NCBI GenBank assembly: GCA_021805865.1
Contig: JAJZDX010000032.1
Span: 1-49,560, forward strand
Origin: Pseudomonadota bacterium
Lineage (GTDB): Bacteria > Pseudomonadota > Gammaproteobacteria > Steroidobacterales > Steroidobacteraceae
Length of the DNA: 49,560 bases
Direction of reading: 5' to 3'
The position numbers and the translations under genes were made by a program. Below, piece by piece: positions 33,553-42,370 of this stretch; the first letter of the stretch is position 1, and each line of letters begins with the position of its first letter. Below the pieces are notes generated by a model. The model was not told where the DNA came from. It searched no databases and was given only the letters and a program-made list of their open reading frames with translations.

Positions 33553-33568
33553 TGTGACGCTGGTCACG
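33553..33568. promoter_or_regulatory. CRP/FNR-family-like site in the plsC-xerD gap
   Basis: TGTGA, six bases, TCACG: nine of ten positions of the CRP half-site pair. It lies in the 254-bp divergent gap, 74 bases upstream of the plsC start and 166 before xerD. No protein-coding frame fills the gap. The call is a pattern match only. Confidence 0.3.
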
Positions 33569-33733
33569 CCGGGGCAGGACATATGGTCACCATACTGCGA
33601 CAGCCACGGTGCGACTTGTAGTCGCATCCCGGCTCGCCCGCATCGGGTGCATCACTCGGTGCGCAGCGAGCCGGCTCCAACCGGGACGGCCCAACTGAGA
33701 CGACAATTGTCGAACCATTCTGCCGCAATTGCC

Positions 33734-34636
33734 ATGCCTGTTCACCCCGAAACGGATCCGGCGGTCGCCCGCTTCCTGGATGCCGTGTGGATGGAGCGTG
33801 GCTTGTCGCCCAATACGCTGGCGGCCTATCGTGCGGACCTCACGGCGCTTTCCCGCTGGCTCGCCGAGCGTCAGGTGCCGATCATGCAGACCTCGCGCAA
33901 GGATCTGCAGGACTTCATCGAGTGGCGGGTGCAAACGGGCGCGCGTCCGCGCTCGACTGCCCGGCAGATCTCGAGCTTCCGCCGCTTCTTCCGGTACTTG
34001 GTGCGCGAGAAGGCCATTCAGGAAGACCCGACGGCCCAGATCGCCATGCCGAAGATCGGGCGCTCGCTGCCGAAGTCCCTGACCGAGGAGGAGGTGGAGG
34101 CGCTGTTGGCGGCTCCGGCCGTGCGCGATCCGCTCGGCAGCCGGGACCGCACCATGCTCGAGGTGCTCTACGCCACGGGCCTGAGGGTATCGGAGCTGGT
34201 CAATCTGCGCTATGGGCAGATCAATCTCAACCAGGGCGTCATCCGCATCGTGGGCAAGGGCAACCGGGAGCGACTCATCCCGCTGGGCGATGAGGCCGTG
34301 CGCTGGCTCACCGAATTCGTCAACGGTGCGCGCGACGACATCCTGCTCGACCGGCAGACGGAATATCTGTTTCCGACCCGGCGGGGAGACCGTATGACGC
34401 GCCAGGCCTTCTGGCACATCATCAAGCGCTATGCGCGCAAAGCGGGCATCTCCAAGGGACTCTCGCCGCACACGCTGCGCCATGCGTTCGCGACGCATCT
34501 GCTCAATCACGGCGCGGATCTGCGCGTCGTGCAGATCCTGCTGGGACACAGTGATCTGTCGACCACGCAGATCTATACGCACGTGGCCAGCGAGCGCATG
34601 AAGGAGCTGCACTCGCGGCATCACCCCAGAGGCTAG
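33734..34636 (+). CDS. xerD: Site-specific tyrosine recombinase XerD
   Basis: At 300 aa it is normal XerD length. It has an N-terminal SAM-like core-binding domain (VARFLDAVWMERGLSPNTLAAYRADL), then the catalytic domain with Arg151 (TGLRVSEL), Lys175 (GKGNRERLIPL), the HTLRH box (His247, Arg250), His273 (LLGHSDLSTTQIYTH) and nucleophile Tyr282. These spacings match E. coli XerD position for position with a shift of three. It resolves chromosome dimers at dif with XerC and FtsK. ATG 33734 is used; the 60 upstream open codons contain no family sequence. It is a housekeeping recombinase, not the integrase of the left island. Confidence 0.95.
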   Translation: MPVHPETDPAVARFLDAVWMERGLSPNTLAAYRADLTALSRWLAERQVPIMQTSRKDLQDFIEWRVQTGARPRSTARQISSFRRFFRYLVREKAIQEDPTAQIAMPKIGRSLPKSLTEEEVEALLAAPAVRDPLGSRDRTMLEVLYATGLRVSELVNLRYGQINLNQGVIRIVGKGNRERLIPLGDEAVRWLTEFVNGARDDILLDRQTEYLFPTRRGDRMTRQAFWHIIKRYARKAGISKGLSPHTLRHAFATHLLNHGADLRVVQILLGHSDLSTTQIYTHVASERMKELHSRHHPRG

Positions 34637-34667
34637 GCTTCCCATGCGCCGTGCGCAGGGCTCAATC

Positions 34668-34688
34668 GGGTTCGCCTGTGGCGAACCC
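34668..34688. terminator. Hairpin between convergent xerD and fdxA
   Basis: GGGTTCGCC, loop TGT, GGCGAACCC. It sits midway between the two convergent stops. No T-run follows on either strand. It is probably a bidirectional transcript end. Confidence 0.45.
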
Positions 34689-34746
34689 CGGGGCGGCATG
34701 AGGCGGCGCTACGCGCCCGATCGAGCGGGCAGTCTGCGGGCTGGCG

Positions 34747-35070
34747 TCAACGCTGCAGGTGCTTGAGCTTGTCCGGCTTGCCGTCCCAGTCCTTGGCATC
34801 CGCCGGCGCTTCCTTTTTTTCCGTGATGACCGGCCACTGCTTGGCGAGCTCTGCGTTGAGGGGCTTGAAGGATTCCTGGCCGGACGGCATCTCCTCCTCG
34901 GAGAAGATCGCCTCCGCGGGACACTCCGGCTCACAGAGCGTGCAATCGATGCATTCATCCGGATCGATCACGAGGAAATTCGGGCCCTCGTGGAAGCAAT
35001 CGACCGGGCAGACCTCCACGCAGTCCATGTACTTGCACTTGATGCAGTTTTCAGTCACTACAAAAGTCAT
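34747..35070 (-). CDS. fdxA: Seven-iron ferredoxin FdxA
   Basis: At 107 aa the start is [17 protein letters not shown] (35070). Two cluster motifs are seen: [17 protein letters not shown] (3Fe-4S side, with the extra acidic Asp of the 7Fe class) and [12 protein letters not shown] (4Fe-4S). The C-terminal extension of about 40 residues ([19 protein letters not shown]) is the proteobacterial/Azotobacter FdI type. It is a soluble low-potential electron carrier, often stress-responsive in gammaproteobacteria. It is monocistronic, convergent with xerD. Confidence 0.96.
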   Translation of the reverse strand: MTFVVTENCIKCKYMDCVEVCPVDCFHEGPNFLVIDPDECIDCTLCEPECPAEAIFSEEEMPSGQESFKPLNAELAKQWPVITEKKEAPADAKDWDGKPDKLKHLQR

Positions 35071-35210
35071 CTGGATTCCTAGCGTCGTGAAGCGGCTTGA
35101 TGGACCTCGAGGCACGGCATTGTGCCACGCCGCCGCGGGCGGCAAAACCTATCGCACCTTGTGAGGGCGGAATCATATCAGCAGGCCTGGCCGGCGCCGA
35201 GCGGCTGATC

Positions 35211-35759
35211 CTAGGGTGATTGCGTCAGGCGCCGCTCGAGCGAGGCGAAGTGATGCGGCTCGCGGCCGGCGGCTCGGTCCTCCAGGTAGCGCCGGAGGCT
35301 GTATTCCGTGCTCGGGAACGCCAGTTCCGGCCAGGGGATGTCCTCGGGATGGACGAGCTCTGCCTCGAGGGTCTCGTGGCCCGCGCCGTAGTGCGGCGTG
35401 GCCAGGGTCGCTCTGAAGAAGACGTGCACCTGGTGAGCCTGCAGCACGTGCACGATGGACAGCAGTGAGCCGATCTGCACCTCGACCAGCGCTTCCTCCC
35501 GCGCTTCTCGGGCGGCCCCCTGCTGCAGTGTCTCGCCGTTTTCCATGAAGCCGGCCGGGATGGTCCAGAACCCGCGCCGCGGCTCGATCGCGCGCCGGCA
35601 CAGCAGGATCCGGCCTTCGAATTCGGGTACGCATCCGACGACGAGTTTCGGGTTCAGATAATGGACGGCGCCGCACGCGTCACAGACGTATCGGGGAAGA
35701 TGATCGTCGGGAGGCACGCGGAACGCGAGCGGGGCACCGCATTGACTGCAGAAATTCAT
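35211..35759 (-). CDS. NUDIX hydrolase with N-terminal zinc ribbon
   Basis: At 182 aa, start MNFCSQCGAPLAF (35759). CxxC pairs at the N-terminus (CSQC and CDAC) form a zinc ribbon as in NudC-like and ADP-ribose-type NUDIX proteins. The NUDIX box is complete: GFMENGETLQQGAAREAREEALVEV matches Gx5Ex7REUxEExGU except that the last Gly is Val. It hydrolyses a nucleoside diphosphate linked to another moiety; substrate unknown. It lies 76 bp downstream of the diguanylate cyclase gene on the same strand. Confidence 0.85.
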   Translation of the reverse strand: MNFCSQCGAPLAFRVPPDDHLPRYVCDACGAVHYLNPKLVVGCVPEFEGRILLCRRAIEPRRGFWTIPAGFMENGETLQQGAAREAREEALVEVQIGSLLSIVHVLQAHQVHVFFRATLATPHYGAGHETLEAELVHPEDIPWPELAFPSTEYSLRRYLEDRAAGREPHHFASLERRLTQSP

Positions 35760-35835
35760 GGCTTGCGTGCAGCATACGAGGGCGGCGGGCGCTTGTCGAT
35801 TGCCGAGCGCGAGCCGGCGCCTCAGGTGCCGTGGG

Positions 35836-37788
35836 TCACAGCGGCGCGCCGTTGGCGGTGTTGCGGTAGCCCTCGCCGTCGATGCGCACCAAGTCCCGAC
35901 CGGCGTTCTTCGCCTCATAGAGCGCCGCGTCCGCCCGGGCGACGATCTCATCCAGGGTTCCTGCGCCTTCGGCCGTGGTGGCGAGCCCGGCGCTGAAGGT
36001 GACGCGGGGCCAGGTCTCGAGCCGCCCGCCCGAGGGAGGCACGATGCCGAGTGCCTGCTGCCGCAGCCGCTCGATGCTCGAGAGAGCCGAGCCGATCGTC
36101 GTGTCCGGAAGGATGAGCAGGAACTCCTCGCCGCCCCAGCGGCCGAGGACGTCGGTGGCGCGCAGCGTGCCGCGGGCAAGGCGCGCGAATTCCCTCAGCA
36201 CGTAATCGCCTGCTGCGTGGCCGCACTGGTCGTTGATCTCTTTGAAGTGATCGAAATCGAGCAGCGCCACCGTCAGCGGCTGGCTGCGGGCGAGGGCGTT
36301 CTGCAGTGCCGCCGCGGCGAGCTGCGCGGTGTGGCCGCGGTTCGGCGCGCCGGTCAGATTGTCTTCGTTGGCGAGATGCAGCAGCTGGCGCCGGTGGCGC
36401 CTCCCGGCCATCAGGATGTAGGAGAGCAGCACGATGACCAGCGTGCCCGCGATGCTCGCGATCTCGATCCATTGCAGCAACTGCCTCTGGCGCCCGGCCT
36501 GAAGCGCGGCGGCCCGCAGTTTTCGTCGCAGCACGGCGTTTCGCTCGATTTCCTCCTTGGCGTGGAAGCGCACTTCCAGCGCCTCCTGCAAGCGCACGCG
36601 CGCCGACTCGTTGTGCGCCGAATAGAGCCGCAGGTACTGCTGCAGGTCCGCGTAGGCGTTGCGGTATTCGCCGAGCGCGGCGCTCGCACGCGCGCGCGCC
36701 AGATAGGCCGGTGGAACCTCGTGCGCCACCATGTCTCTGCCGTCGTGGCTCAGCGCCCGGTTCAGTATGGCGAGCGACCGGGCCGCATGCCCGTCGGCGA
36801 GGTCGATGCGGGCGAGCAGGACATGGGTCTCCTTGACCATGTCAATCGCCTTGCCCGCGGCGAAGACCGGAGCCGCCCGGTCGCAATCGCGGCGGGCCGC
36901 AGGGAACCGACCGAGCCGGATCTCGGACTGGCAGATGCGCAGATCCGCGTAAGCGACCCCCTGCCGGGCGCCCTGGGAGAGGCTGATCGCGCGCGCCCGT
37001 CGCAGCGACACGAGGGCGCGGCGGAAATGTCCCATGGCCCTCAGGATCTGCCCCTGCAGGTAGGCGTCGATCGCGAGATTGGATGCCGATCCGCGCGCGG
37101 TATCCCAGCGGATGACCCGGCCGATGAGGCCGAGAGCCTCATCGAAGTCTCCCATGCGCCGCAGTGCGGTGGCCAACAGCGAGGCCGCATCCATCTGCGG
37201 CTCGACGAGCTCGGGCGAGCCGCTTTGCAGGTACGCCTGGGTGAGCTCGCGGGTGGCGAGGTCGGAGCGGTCCCGCTGTTGATTCATGGAGCCCTGGACG
37301 ATCTGCAGGCAGATGTCGCTGCGTGATCCGGGCCTCTGCGCCGCACGCGCCCGCTTGATGAGCGTGAGGGCCTTGTCGATGCCGGCAGGCTCTCTGAAGC
37401 TCAGCCCGTAGTCCGAAACCAGCACCAGGCGCAGCGGATCCGTGCGACCCGGGAGAAGGGCGAGGCCCTTCAGCGCCGAGGCGCGTGAGGGAAGATCGAG
37501 GCCCAATTCTCCGTAGGCGTCTGACTGGACGGCGTAAAGGGCCGCGAGGCGCCTCGGCTCGGCGCGCGCGGCGTCGGCGGGAAGTCCGGCCAGCAGGCTG
37601 TTCACCACGATGAGCGCCTTCTTGGCATCCTGCGAGACGAGCGGGCGCAGCCGCGCGAACTGCGCGTCCTTGACATCGAAACAGCCCGCCCGGGCAGCAC
37701 TCAAGGCGCCGAAAGTGCCGAGCACGAGCGCGAGCAACGCGCCGCACAACCGCGCCGAGCCTTGCCGTCTTGACCAGGAACTGCTCAT
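35836..37788 (-). CDS. Membrane diguanylate cyclase with periplasmic TPR-like sensor
   Basis: At 650 aa. It has a signal sequence at residues 1-35 (LCGALLALVLGTFGALSAARAG). A periplasmic helical-repeat region follows to about 430, with TPR-like segments (AYLQGQILRAMGHFRRALVSLRRARAISLSQG, AYLARARASAALGEYRNAYADLQQYL), then one membrane helix (about 438-460) and a GGDEF domain. The active site reads GGEEF (552-556), and an inhibitory I-site RATD (543-546) sits five residues upstream, so it is predicted active and product-inhibited. No EAL domain. It makes c-di-GMP in response to an external cue. The NUDIX gene follows on the same strand. Confidence 0.9.
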   Translation of the reverse strand: MSSSWSRRQGSARLCGALLALVLGTFGALSAARAGCFDVKDAQFARLRPLVSQDAKKALIVVNSLLAGLPADAARAEPRRLAALYAVQSDAYGELGLDLPSRASALKGLALLPGRTDPLRLVLVSDYGLSFREPAGIDKALTLIKRARAAQRPGSRSDICLQIVQGSMNQQRDRSDLATRELTQAYLQSGSPELVEPQMDAASLLATALRRMGDFDEALGLIGRVIRWDTARGSASNLAIDAYLQGQILRAMGHFRRALVSLRRARAISLSQGARQGVAYADLRICQSEIRLGRFPAARRDCDRAAPVFAAGKAIDMVKETHVLLARIDLADGHAARSLAILNRALSHDGRDMVAHEVPPAYLARARASAALGEYRNAYADLQQYLRLYSAHNESARVRLQEALEVRFHAKEEIERNAVLRRKLRAAALQAGRQRQLLQWIEIASIAGTLVIVLLSYILMAGRRHRRQLLHLANEDNLTGAPNRGHTAQLAAAALQNALARSQPLTVALLDFDHFKEINDQCGHAAGDYVLREFARLARGTLRATDVLGRWGGEEFLLILPDTTIGSALSSIERLRQQALGIVPPSGGRLETWPRVTFSAGLATTAEGAGTLDEIVARADAALYEAKNAGRDLVRIDGEGYRNTANGAPL

Positions 37789-38138
37789 GACATGCGTCAG
37801 ATTATGGTCACTCGATGGCAGGCGTACGGCTGGAATTCACGCTTTTCTTACCGGCGGGCGCCGACCGGTCCGGACTCTCGCGCGCTCGTGCACCGCGTCA
37901 CATTTGCCCCCGCGGGCGTGCGCGCCGGGGGCGCCGGTTCGCGGAGGGCCGGCGCCCTTGCCCTGGCGCACGGCTTCTCCGTTCGACTGGTTGCTCGCGA
38001 GTGTGAGCCAGCCGCGCCGATCGTTCCGATCGTCCGGATCCTGCCCACCGCCGGGATCCGACGTTCCTTTTGTATCCTCACGACATCTGCGGCCGGCGCG
38101 TGGACCGCAGTGCTCGAAGCGGATTAATCTCGGTTGCA
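37789..38138. other. 350-bp divergent gap between the diguanylate cyclase gene and glpD
   Basis: I see no gene. It has GC-rich self-complementary stretches around 37930-37965 (GGGGGCGCC and GGCGCC copies). An AT-richer stretch with TTTTGTATCCTC near 38068 could hold a -10 for glpD. No GlpR-type operator is recognisable. Confidence 0.3.
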
Positions 38139-39731
38139 ATGTGTGCCGCAGATTCAGCTCCCGCTTCCCCAGAGTCCTCTCCACCGTCCGGATCGTCCTC
38201 GGACATCGATGTACAGGCTGGTCGGTTTGATCTGCTGGTCATTGGCGGGGGCATCAATGGAGCCGGGATCGCGCGCGATGCCGCCGGCAGGGGGCTCAGT
38301 GTATGCCTGGTCGAGCAATCGGATCTCGCGGCCTACACTTCCTCGGCGAGCACCAAGCTGATCCACGGGGGATTGCGCTATCTCGAATACCGGGAGTTTC
38401 GTCTGGTGCGCGAGGCGCTGGCCGAGCGCGAGCGGTTGCTGCGCATCGCGCCTCACCTGGTGCATCCGCTGCGGTTCATCCTGCCGCACGTGCCGACGCT
38501 CCGGCCGCGCTGGGAGATTCGGGCGGGGCTGTTTCTGTACGATCACCTGGGAGGCCATCGGCATCTGCCGGGGTCGCGCTCGCTCGACCTGCGGCGCGAA
38601 GCCGCGGGCGCCGCGCTGAGGTCCGTCTACCACCGGGGATTTGCCTATTCCGACTGTCGTGTCGATGACAGTCGCCTGGTGGTGGTCAATGCGTGCGACG
38701 CGGCCGATCGTGGTGCGGTGATCCTGACACGCACCCGTGTGAGTCGGGCTCGGCCCGAGTCCGGGGGCTGGCAGGTGGAGTGCGAGAGCCGCGCGTCCGG
38801 AACGATCCGCATGCGGGCCGCGGCCGTGGTCAACGTCGGGGGTGCCTGGGTCAACGAGGTGCGCGGGCTGTTGGGTCTGCAGCCTCCCGAGCCGATCCGC
38901 CTCGTGCGGGGCAGCCACATCGTCGTGGCGCGCCTGTTCGATGGCGAGCAGGCCTACATCCTGCAGAACCCGGACCACCGCATCGTGTTCGCGATCCCCT
39001 TCCAGGAACGCTTCACGCTCATCGGCACCACCGACGTGCCGCACACCGGGCCGCTCGATCATGTGGCGATCACGCCCGAGGAGACTGCCTATCTCTGCGA
39101 GAGCGTCAACCGCTACTTCGAGCGGACGATCCGCCCGGAGGATGTCCTGTGGAGCTACTCCGGGGTGCGATCTTTGCGCGACGACGGGGCCACCGAGGCC
39201 GCCGAGGTCACCCGCGACTACGAGCTCGTGTTCGAGCGCGCCGAAGGCGGCTCCCCGGTGCTCACCGTGCTCGGCGGCAAGATCACCACGTATCGGAAGC
39301 TGTCCGAGGCCGTGCTCACAATGCTGCAGCCGTTGATTGGCGGCTCGGCGACCCGTTGGACGGCGAGTGCGGCGTTGCCGGGCGGTGATCTGCCTGGCGG
39401 GGGCCTGCCGCAATTCCTCGACGAGGCGGCGCGGCGCTGGCCGTTCCTGGCGCGCGAGCATCTGCGGCGGCTCGCATGCGCCTACGGCACTCGCATGGAG
39501 CGCGTGCTGCAGGGGGCACGCACGCCGGCGGACCTGGGCGAGCCTCTGGGAGCGGACCTCACGGCGGCGGAGGTCGACTATCTCAGGCGTGAGGAGTGGG
39601 CGGCGACGGCGCAGGACATCCTCTGGCGGCGCACGAAGCTCGGTCTGCGGCTGACGCCGCCCGAGGAGCAGCGGCTGGATCGCTATCTCGGTCAGGTCCA
39701 TCCCGAATCTCCGCGGAGGTCGCGCTCATGA
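38139..39731 (+). CDS. glpD: Glycerol-3-phosphate dehydrogenase, aerobic type
   Basis: At 530 aa, start MCAADSAPASPES at 38139, with a disordered tail of about 25 residues. The FAD motif is DLLVIGGGINGAGIARDAAGRGLSVCLVEQSDLAAYTSSASTKLIHGGLRYLE, the GlpD signature. Further blocks include RGFAYSDCRVDDSRLVVVNACDAADRGA and WSYSGVRSLRDDG. The C-terminal domain is complete (HLRRLACAYGTRMERVL...AEVDYLRREEWAATAQDILWRRTKLGL). It oxidises glycerol-3-phosphate to DHAP with quinone at the inner membrane. Its stop overlaps the start of a broken glpK (ATGA), and glpF follows, so this is a glp operon. Confidence 0.96.
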   Translation: MCAADSAPASPESSPPSGSSSDIDVQAGRFDLLVIGGGINGAGIARDAAGRGLSVCLVEQSDLAAYTSSASTKLIHGGLRYLEYREFRLVREALAERERLLRIAPHLVHPLRFILPHVPTLRPRWEIRAGLFLYDHLGGHRHLPGSRSLDLRREAAGAALRSVYHRGFAYSDCRVDDSRLVVVNACDAADRGAVILTRTRVSRARPESGGWQVECESRASGTIRMRAAAVVNVGGAWVNEVRGLLGLQPPEPIRLVRGSHIVVARLFDGEQAYILQNPDHRIVFAIPFQERFTLIGTTDVPHTGPLDHVAITPEETAYLCESVNRYFERTIRPEDVLWSYSGVRSLRDDGATEAAEVTRDYELVFERAEGGSPVLTVLGGKITTYRKLSEAVLTMLQPLIGGSATRWTASAALPGGDLPGGGLPQFLDEAARRWPFLAREHLRRLACAYGTRMERVLQGARTPADLGEPLGADLTAAEVDYLRREEWAATAQDILWRRTKLGLRLTPPEEQRLDRYLGQVHPESPRRSRS

Positions 39732-40106
39732 CGCCTGTGCGCAAGGGCGGATACGCAGGCGCGATCGAGCAGCGCTCCCCGAGCACGCGATTCATGGTGA
39801 TCGGGCGCCAGGGAGAGATCCTCTGCAGCGCCCGGATCGAGCGCCGCGAGATCCAACCGCACCCGGGGCCGGGTCGAGCACGATGCACTCGAGATCCGGG
39901 CCAACACGGGCAAGGTCATCGGGTCGGCGCTCGGCGCCGCGTATGCCGCCGTCCTGGCGGTCGGATTGCGGGGCGGCACGGAGGATCCGCGCGCCGATCG
40001 GGCGATCGATCGCACATCGACGCCGCGGATGGCCCGGGACCTGCGCGTGCATTACTACAGGTGTTGGAGAAAGGCGGTTACGCGGTCTTTGGACTTGGTC
40101 GAATGA
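39728..40106 (+). pseudogene. glpK: glpK relic: glycerol kinase N- and C-terminal ends fused, middle lost
   Basis: Starting at ATG 39728, frame 1 reads YAGAIEQRSPSTRFMVIGRQGEIL...REIQPHPG, matching the N-terminus of glycerol kinase (normally GAIDQGTTSTRF...PRPGW). The frame then shifts near 39872, and the next frame reads VEHDALEIRANTGKVIGSALG, the following N-terminal block. That frame runs without a break into AAYAAVLAVGL...IDRTSTPRM...HYYRCWRKAVTRSLDLVE and stop (40106), which is the extreme C-terminus of the same enzyme. About 380 central codons, including the catalytic Asp region, are missing. A deletion between similar ALG-coding stretches plus a frameshift explains it. No kinase activity is possible. 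Confidence 0.8.
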
Positions 40107-40177
40107 CGAGCGCTTGCGCCGAAGTCCTGGCCCTTCCGAAGGCGGGGGCGCGGCGGAGCTGATGCGAGGAAAATATC

Positions 40178-41095
40178 ATGACTGTGAAAATGGGGGTCAA
40201 GACGGGGTGGCGGGCGCGAAGCATATGGAGTGAGCTGTTGGCGGAATTCTTGGGCACCTTCGTCTTGCTGGCCTTCGGCGCCGGTGCGGTGGCCGTCGCG
40301 GTCGTGGGGCTTCCCGAGTCGGGTCGGACGTCGGTGATATTCGCAGGCGCCGGCGGCTGGCTGCTGATCACCTGGGGATGGGCCATGGCCGTGGTCATGG
40401 CGGTGTACGTCGCGGGCGGCGTAACCGGTGCCCACATCAATCCGGCGGTGACGTTTGCTTTCGCCGTCAAGGGTGATTTCAAATGGAGCAAGGTCCTGCC
40501 GTATTGGGCGGCGCAGGTCGCCGGTGCTTTCGCCGGCGCAGCGGCCGTCTATGCGGACTATGCACCGGCGATCGATATGTGGAACGCCACGCACAAGGTG
40601 ATATCGCGCGTCGACCCCGGCGGCATGACGACGTTCAGCATCTTCGCCACATTTCCGGCGAGCTATTACGGCCAGAGCATGCTGGGCCCGCTGTTCGACC
40701 AGATACTGGCAACCTTTCTCCTGCTGTTGTGCATCCTGGCGATCATCGATTCGACGAACGTGGGCGTGAAGTCCAATCTGGCGCCCTTCATGGTCGGGAT
40801 GGCGGTGGCTGCGATTGGCATGTCATTCGGGACGGGTGCGGGCTATGCGATCAATCCTGCGCGCGATTTCGGCCCGCGGCTGTTTTGCTGGCTGACCGGA
40901 TGGGGCGCAAACGCATTTCCCGGGCCGCACGGGTACTGGTGGGTGCCCATCATAGGGCCTCTCATCGGCGCTCCTCTGGGGGTGATGCTCTACAAGTTCT
41001 TCATCGCCGATACGTTGGCGGCCAAGGCCGGGTCCGCAGCGGCGGTTGAGGGCATCGATGTCGGTGCCACGGGGGCGGCGGGCGAGGAGCCGTGA
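40178..41095 (+). CDS. glpF: Glycerol uptake facilitator / aquaglyceroporin
   Basis: At 305 aa, MIP family. Both NPA boxes are present: GGVTGAHINPAVTFAFAV and GYAINPARDFGPRLF. Asp after the second NPAR is the glycerol-channel signature, as opposed to strict water channels. Six membrane helices are visible from LLAEFLGTFVLLAFGAGAVAVAV to VPIIGPLIGAPLGVMLYKFFI. The loop between halves (WNATHKVISRVDPGGMTTFSIFATFP) is longer than in E. coli GlpF. The start has a GAGGAAA ribosome site. It stands 71 bp after the glpK relic, the usual glp partner. Confidence 0.92.
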   Translation: MTVKMGVKTGWRARSIWSELLAEFLGTFVLLAFGAGAVAVAVVGLPESGRTSVIFAGAGGWLLITWGWAMAVVMAVYVAGGVTGAHINPAVTFAFAVKGDFKWSKVLPYWAAQVAGAFAGAAAVYADYAPAIDMWNATHKVISRVDPGGMTTFSIFATFPASYYGQSMLGPLFDQILATFLLLLCILAIIDSTNVGVKSNLAPFMVGMAVAAIGMSFGTGAGYAINPARDFGPRLFCWLTGWGANAFPGPHGYWWVPIIGPLIGAPLGVMLYKFFIADTLAAKAGSAAAVEGIDVGATGAAGEEP

Positions 41096-41405
41096 GCGCG
41101 GCCCAGAGCTCACACCGCGTGCGGCGGCGGCAACGGAGCGGGAAGCTCCGTCGCGGATCGGGATGGCGCCAAGAGCGCTCGAGTGTGCACGCTCCGGGGC
41201 AGGTTGCTAGAGCCCGGCGTACGGCTCGAGCGTTCCTTGCGGCGCATCGTGTTGCATCTGCCGGTGTACGTCGCCTGTCCCGACGAGTGGCTGCGCATCG
41301 CCCGCGATGATTGCCGAGTTTCGAGCGCGCCTTTCCGGTCAGCAGGCGCTTGTCTCGGACATGCGGATGTCATCTCCTTGGGCGGGCACGCAGCCGATGC
41401 CAGTC
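41096..41405. other. 310-bp gap after glpF, possible gene relic
   Basis: No complete gene is convincing. One plus-strand frame reads RLERSLRRIVLHLPVYVACPDEWLRIARDD (about 41220-41310). A shifted frame then reads MIAEFRARLSGQQALVSDMR (41307-41366). Coding-like sequence broken by a one-base shift suggests a decayed gene. The family is not recognised. Confidence 0.3.
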
Positions 41406-42305
41406 TCACGGCGCATGGTGCTTCAATGCGACCGCGATGAAGTCAATGAAGCTTCGGACCTTTGCCGACAAGTGCTTGCGATGCGGATAGGCCGCAAAGA
41501 TTCCAAGCTCCCCGGCGTGGTATCCGGGTAGCAGCGGCACCAGCCGCTGCGCCCGGACGTCGTCTTCTACGAGAAAGTCCGGCTGCAGCATGATGCCTTG
41601 CCCGGCGAGGACCATCGCCTTGAGGATGTTGCCGTTGTTGGCCCGCACCACGGGCTTGATGCGCACGGCCTGAACCTCACCGGTTTCTCCGGTAAAGCGC
41701 CATTCCTCCCCCGTCCCCCAGTAGGCGTAGCCCAGACAGTCGTGGTGCTCGAGGTCGGCGGGCTGGCGCGGCGTGCCGCGGCGCTCGAGATAGCCGGGTG
41801 CGGCGCAAAGGACCATCCGCGTGATGGCCAGCCGCATCGCGACAAGGCTCGATTCGGGCAGCCGCCCGATGCGGATCGCGAGATCGAAACCCTCCTCGAC
41901 AAGATCGATCAGGCGATCATTGAGCACGAGATCCAGCTGCACCTCGGGGTAGCGCTCCCGGTAGCCTGCGATGAGCGGCCCGAGGTGCGAGCTCCCGAAT
42001 GAGACCGGAGCGCTGAGCCGGAGCACCCCGCGCGGCCTTTGTACGAGCTCGCCCACCGACGCCTCGAGGCTCGCGAGATCGGCGAGCAGGGCATTGCAGC
42101 GCTCGAGATACGCCGCACCCGCCTCAGTGAGACTTACCCGGCGCGTCGTGCGATTCAGCAGGAGCACCCCGAGCCGCGCCTCCAGGCTTGCGACGTGCTT
42201 GGTGACGGCCGAGGGGAAGAGATCCAGCCGGTCGGCCGCGGCGGCGAAGCTGCCGAGCTCGGCCACTTTCGCGAAGATGCGCATACTGGTTACGGTATCC
42301 ACCAT
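41406..42305 (-). CDS. LysR-family transcriptional regulator
   Basis: The start MVDTVTSMRIFAKVAELGSF at 42305 gives the standard 299 aa. The N-terminal winged helix (SFAAAADRLDLFPSAVTKHVASLEARLGVLLLNRTTRRVSLTEAG) is followed by the periplasmic-binding-like effector domain (RGVLRLSAPVSFGSSHLGPLIAGYRERYPEVQLDLVLNDRLIDLVEEGFDLAIRIG). It belongs to the broad DsdA/AaeR-like group that regulates nearby small redox genes. It is divergent from the NADP-binding oxidoreductase and DoxX genes, which it probably controls from the 150-bp gap containing the palindrome at 42357-42370. Confidence 0.94.
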   Translation of the reverse strand: MVDTVTSMRIFAKVAELGSFAAAADRLDLFPSAVTKHVASLEARLGVLLLNRTTRRVSLTEAGAAYLERCNALLADLASLEASVGELVQRPRGVLRLSAPVSFGSSHLGPLIAGYRERYPEVQLDLVLNDRLIDLVEEGFDLAIRIGRLPESSLVAMRLAITRMVLCAAPGYLERRGTPRQPADLEHHDCLGYAYWGTGEEWRFTGETGEVQAVRIKPVVRANNGNILKAMVLAGQGIMLQPDFLVEDDVRAQRLVPLLPGYHAGELGIFAAYPHRKHLSAKVRSFIDFIAVALKHHAP

Positions 42306-42356
42306 TATTTCCAGAACAAGAATAATTAATTCCGATTTTGCCACTTTATTCGCCAT

Positions 42357-42370
42357 ATGCGAAATCGCAT
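42357..42370. promoter_or_regulatory. Palindromic operator in the LysR divergent gap
   Basis: ATGCGA-AA-TCGCAT is a perfect 14-base palindrome in an AT-rich 150-bp gap. It lies 52 bases upstream of lysR and 86 upstream of the oxidoreductase gene. Its place and symmetry suit a LysR binding site, though it is not a strict T-N11-A. Confidence 0.45.

Noticed and set aside
33554..33733. Longer N-terminus for XerD
   Set aside because: The 60 extra codons have no XerD similarity and cover the promoter gap; the ATG at 33734 gives the standard length.
33734..34636. XerD as integrase of the left-hand island
   Set aside because: It aligns to chromosomal XerD position for position and lies 29 kb from the attachment scar.
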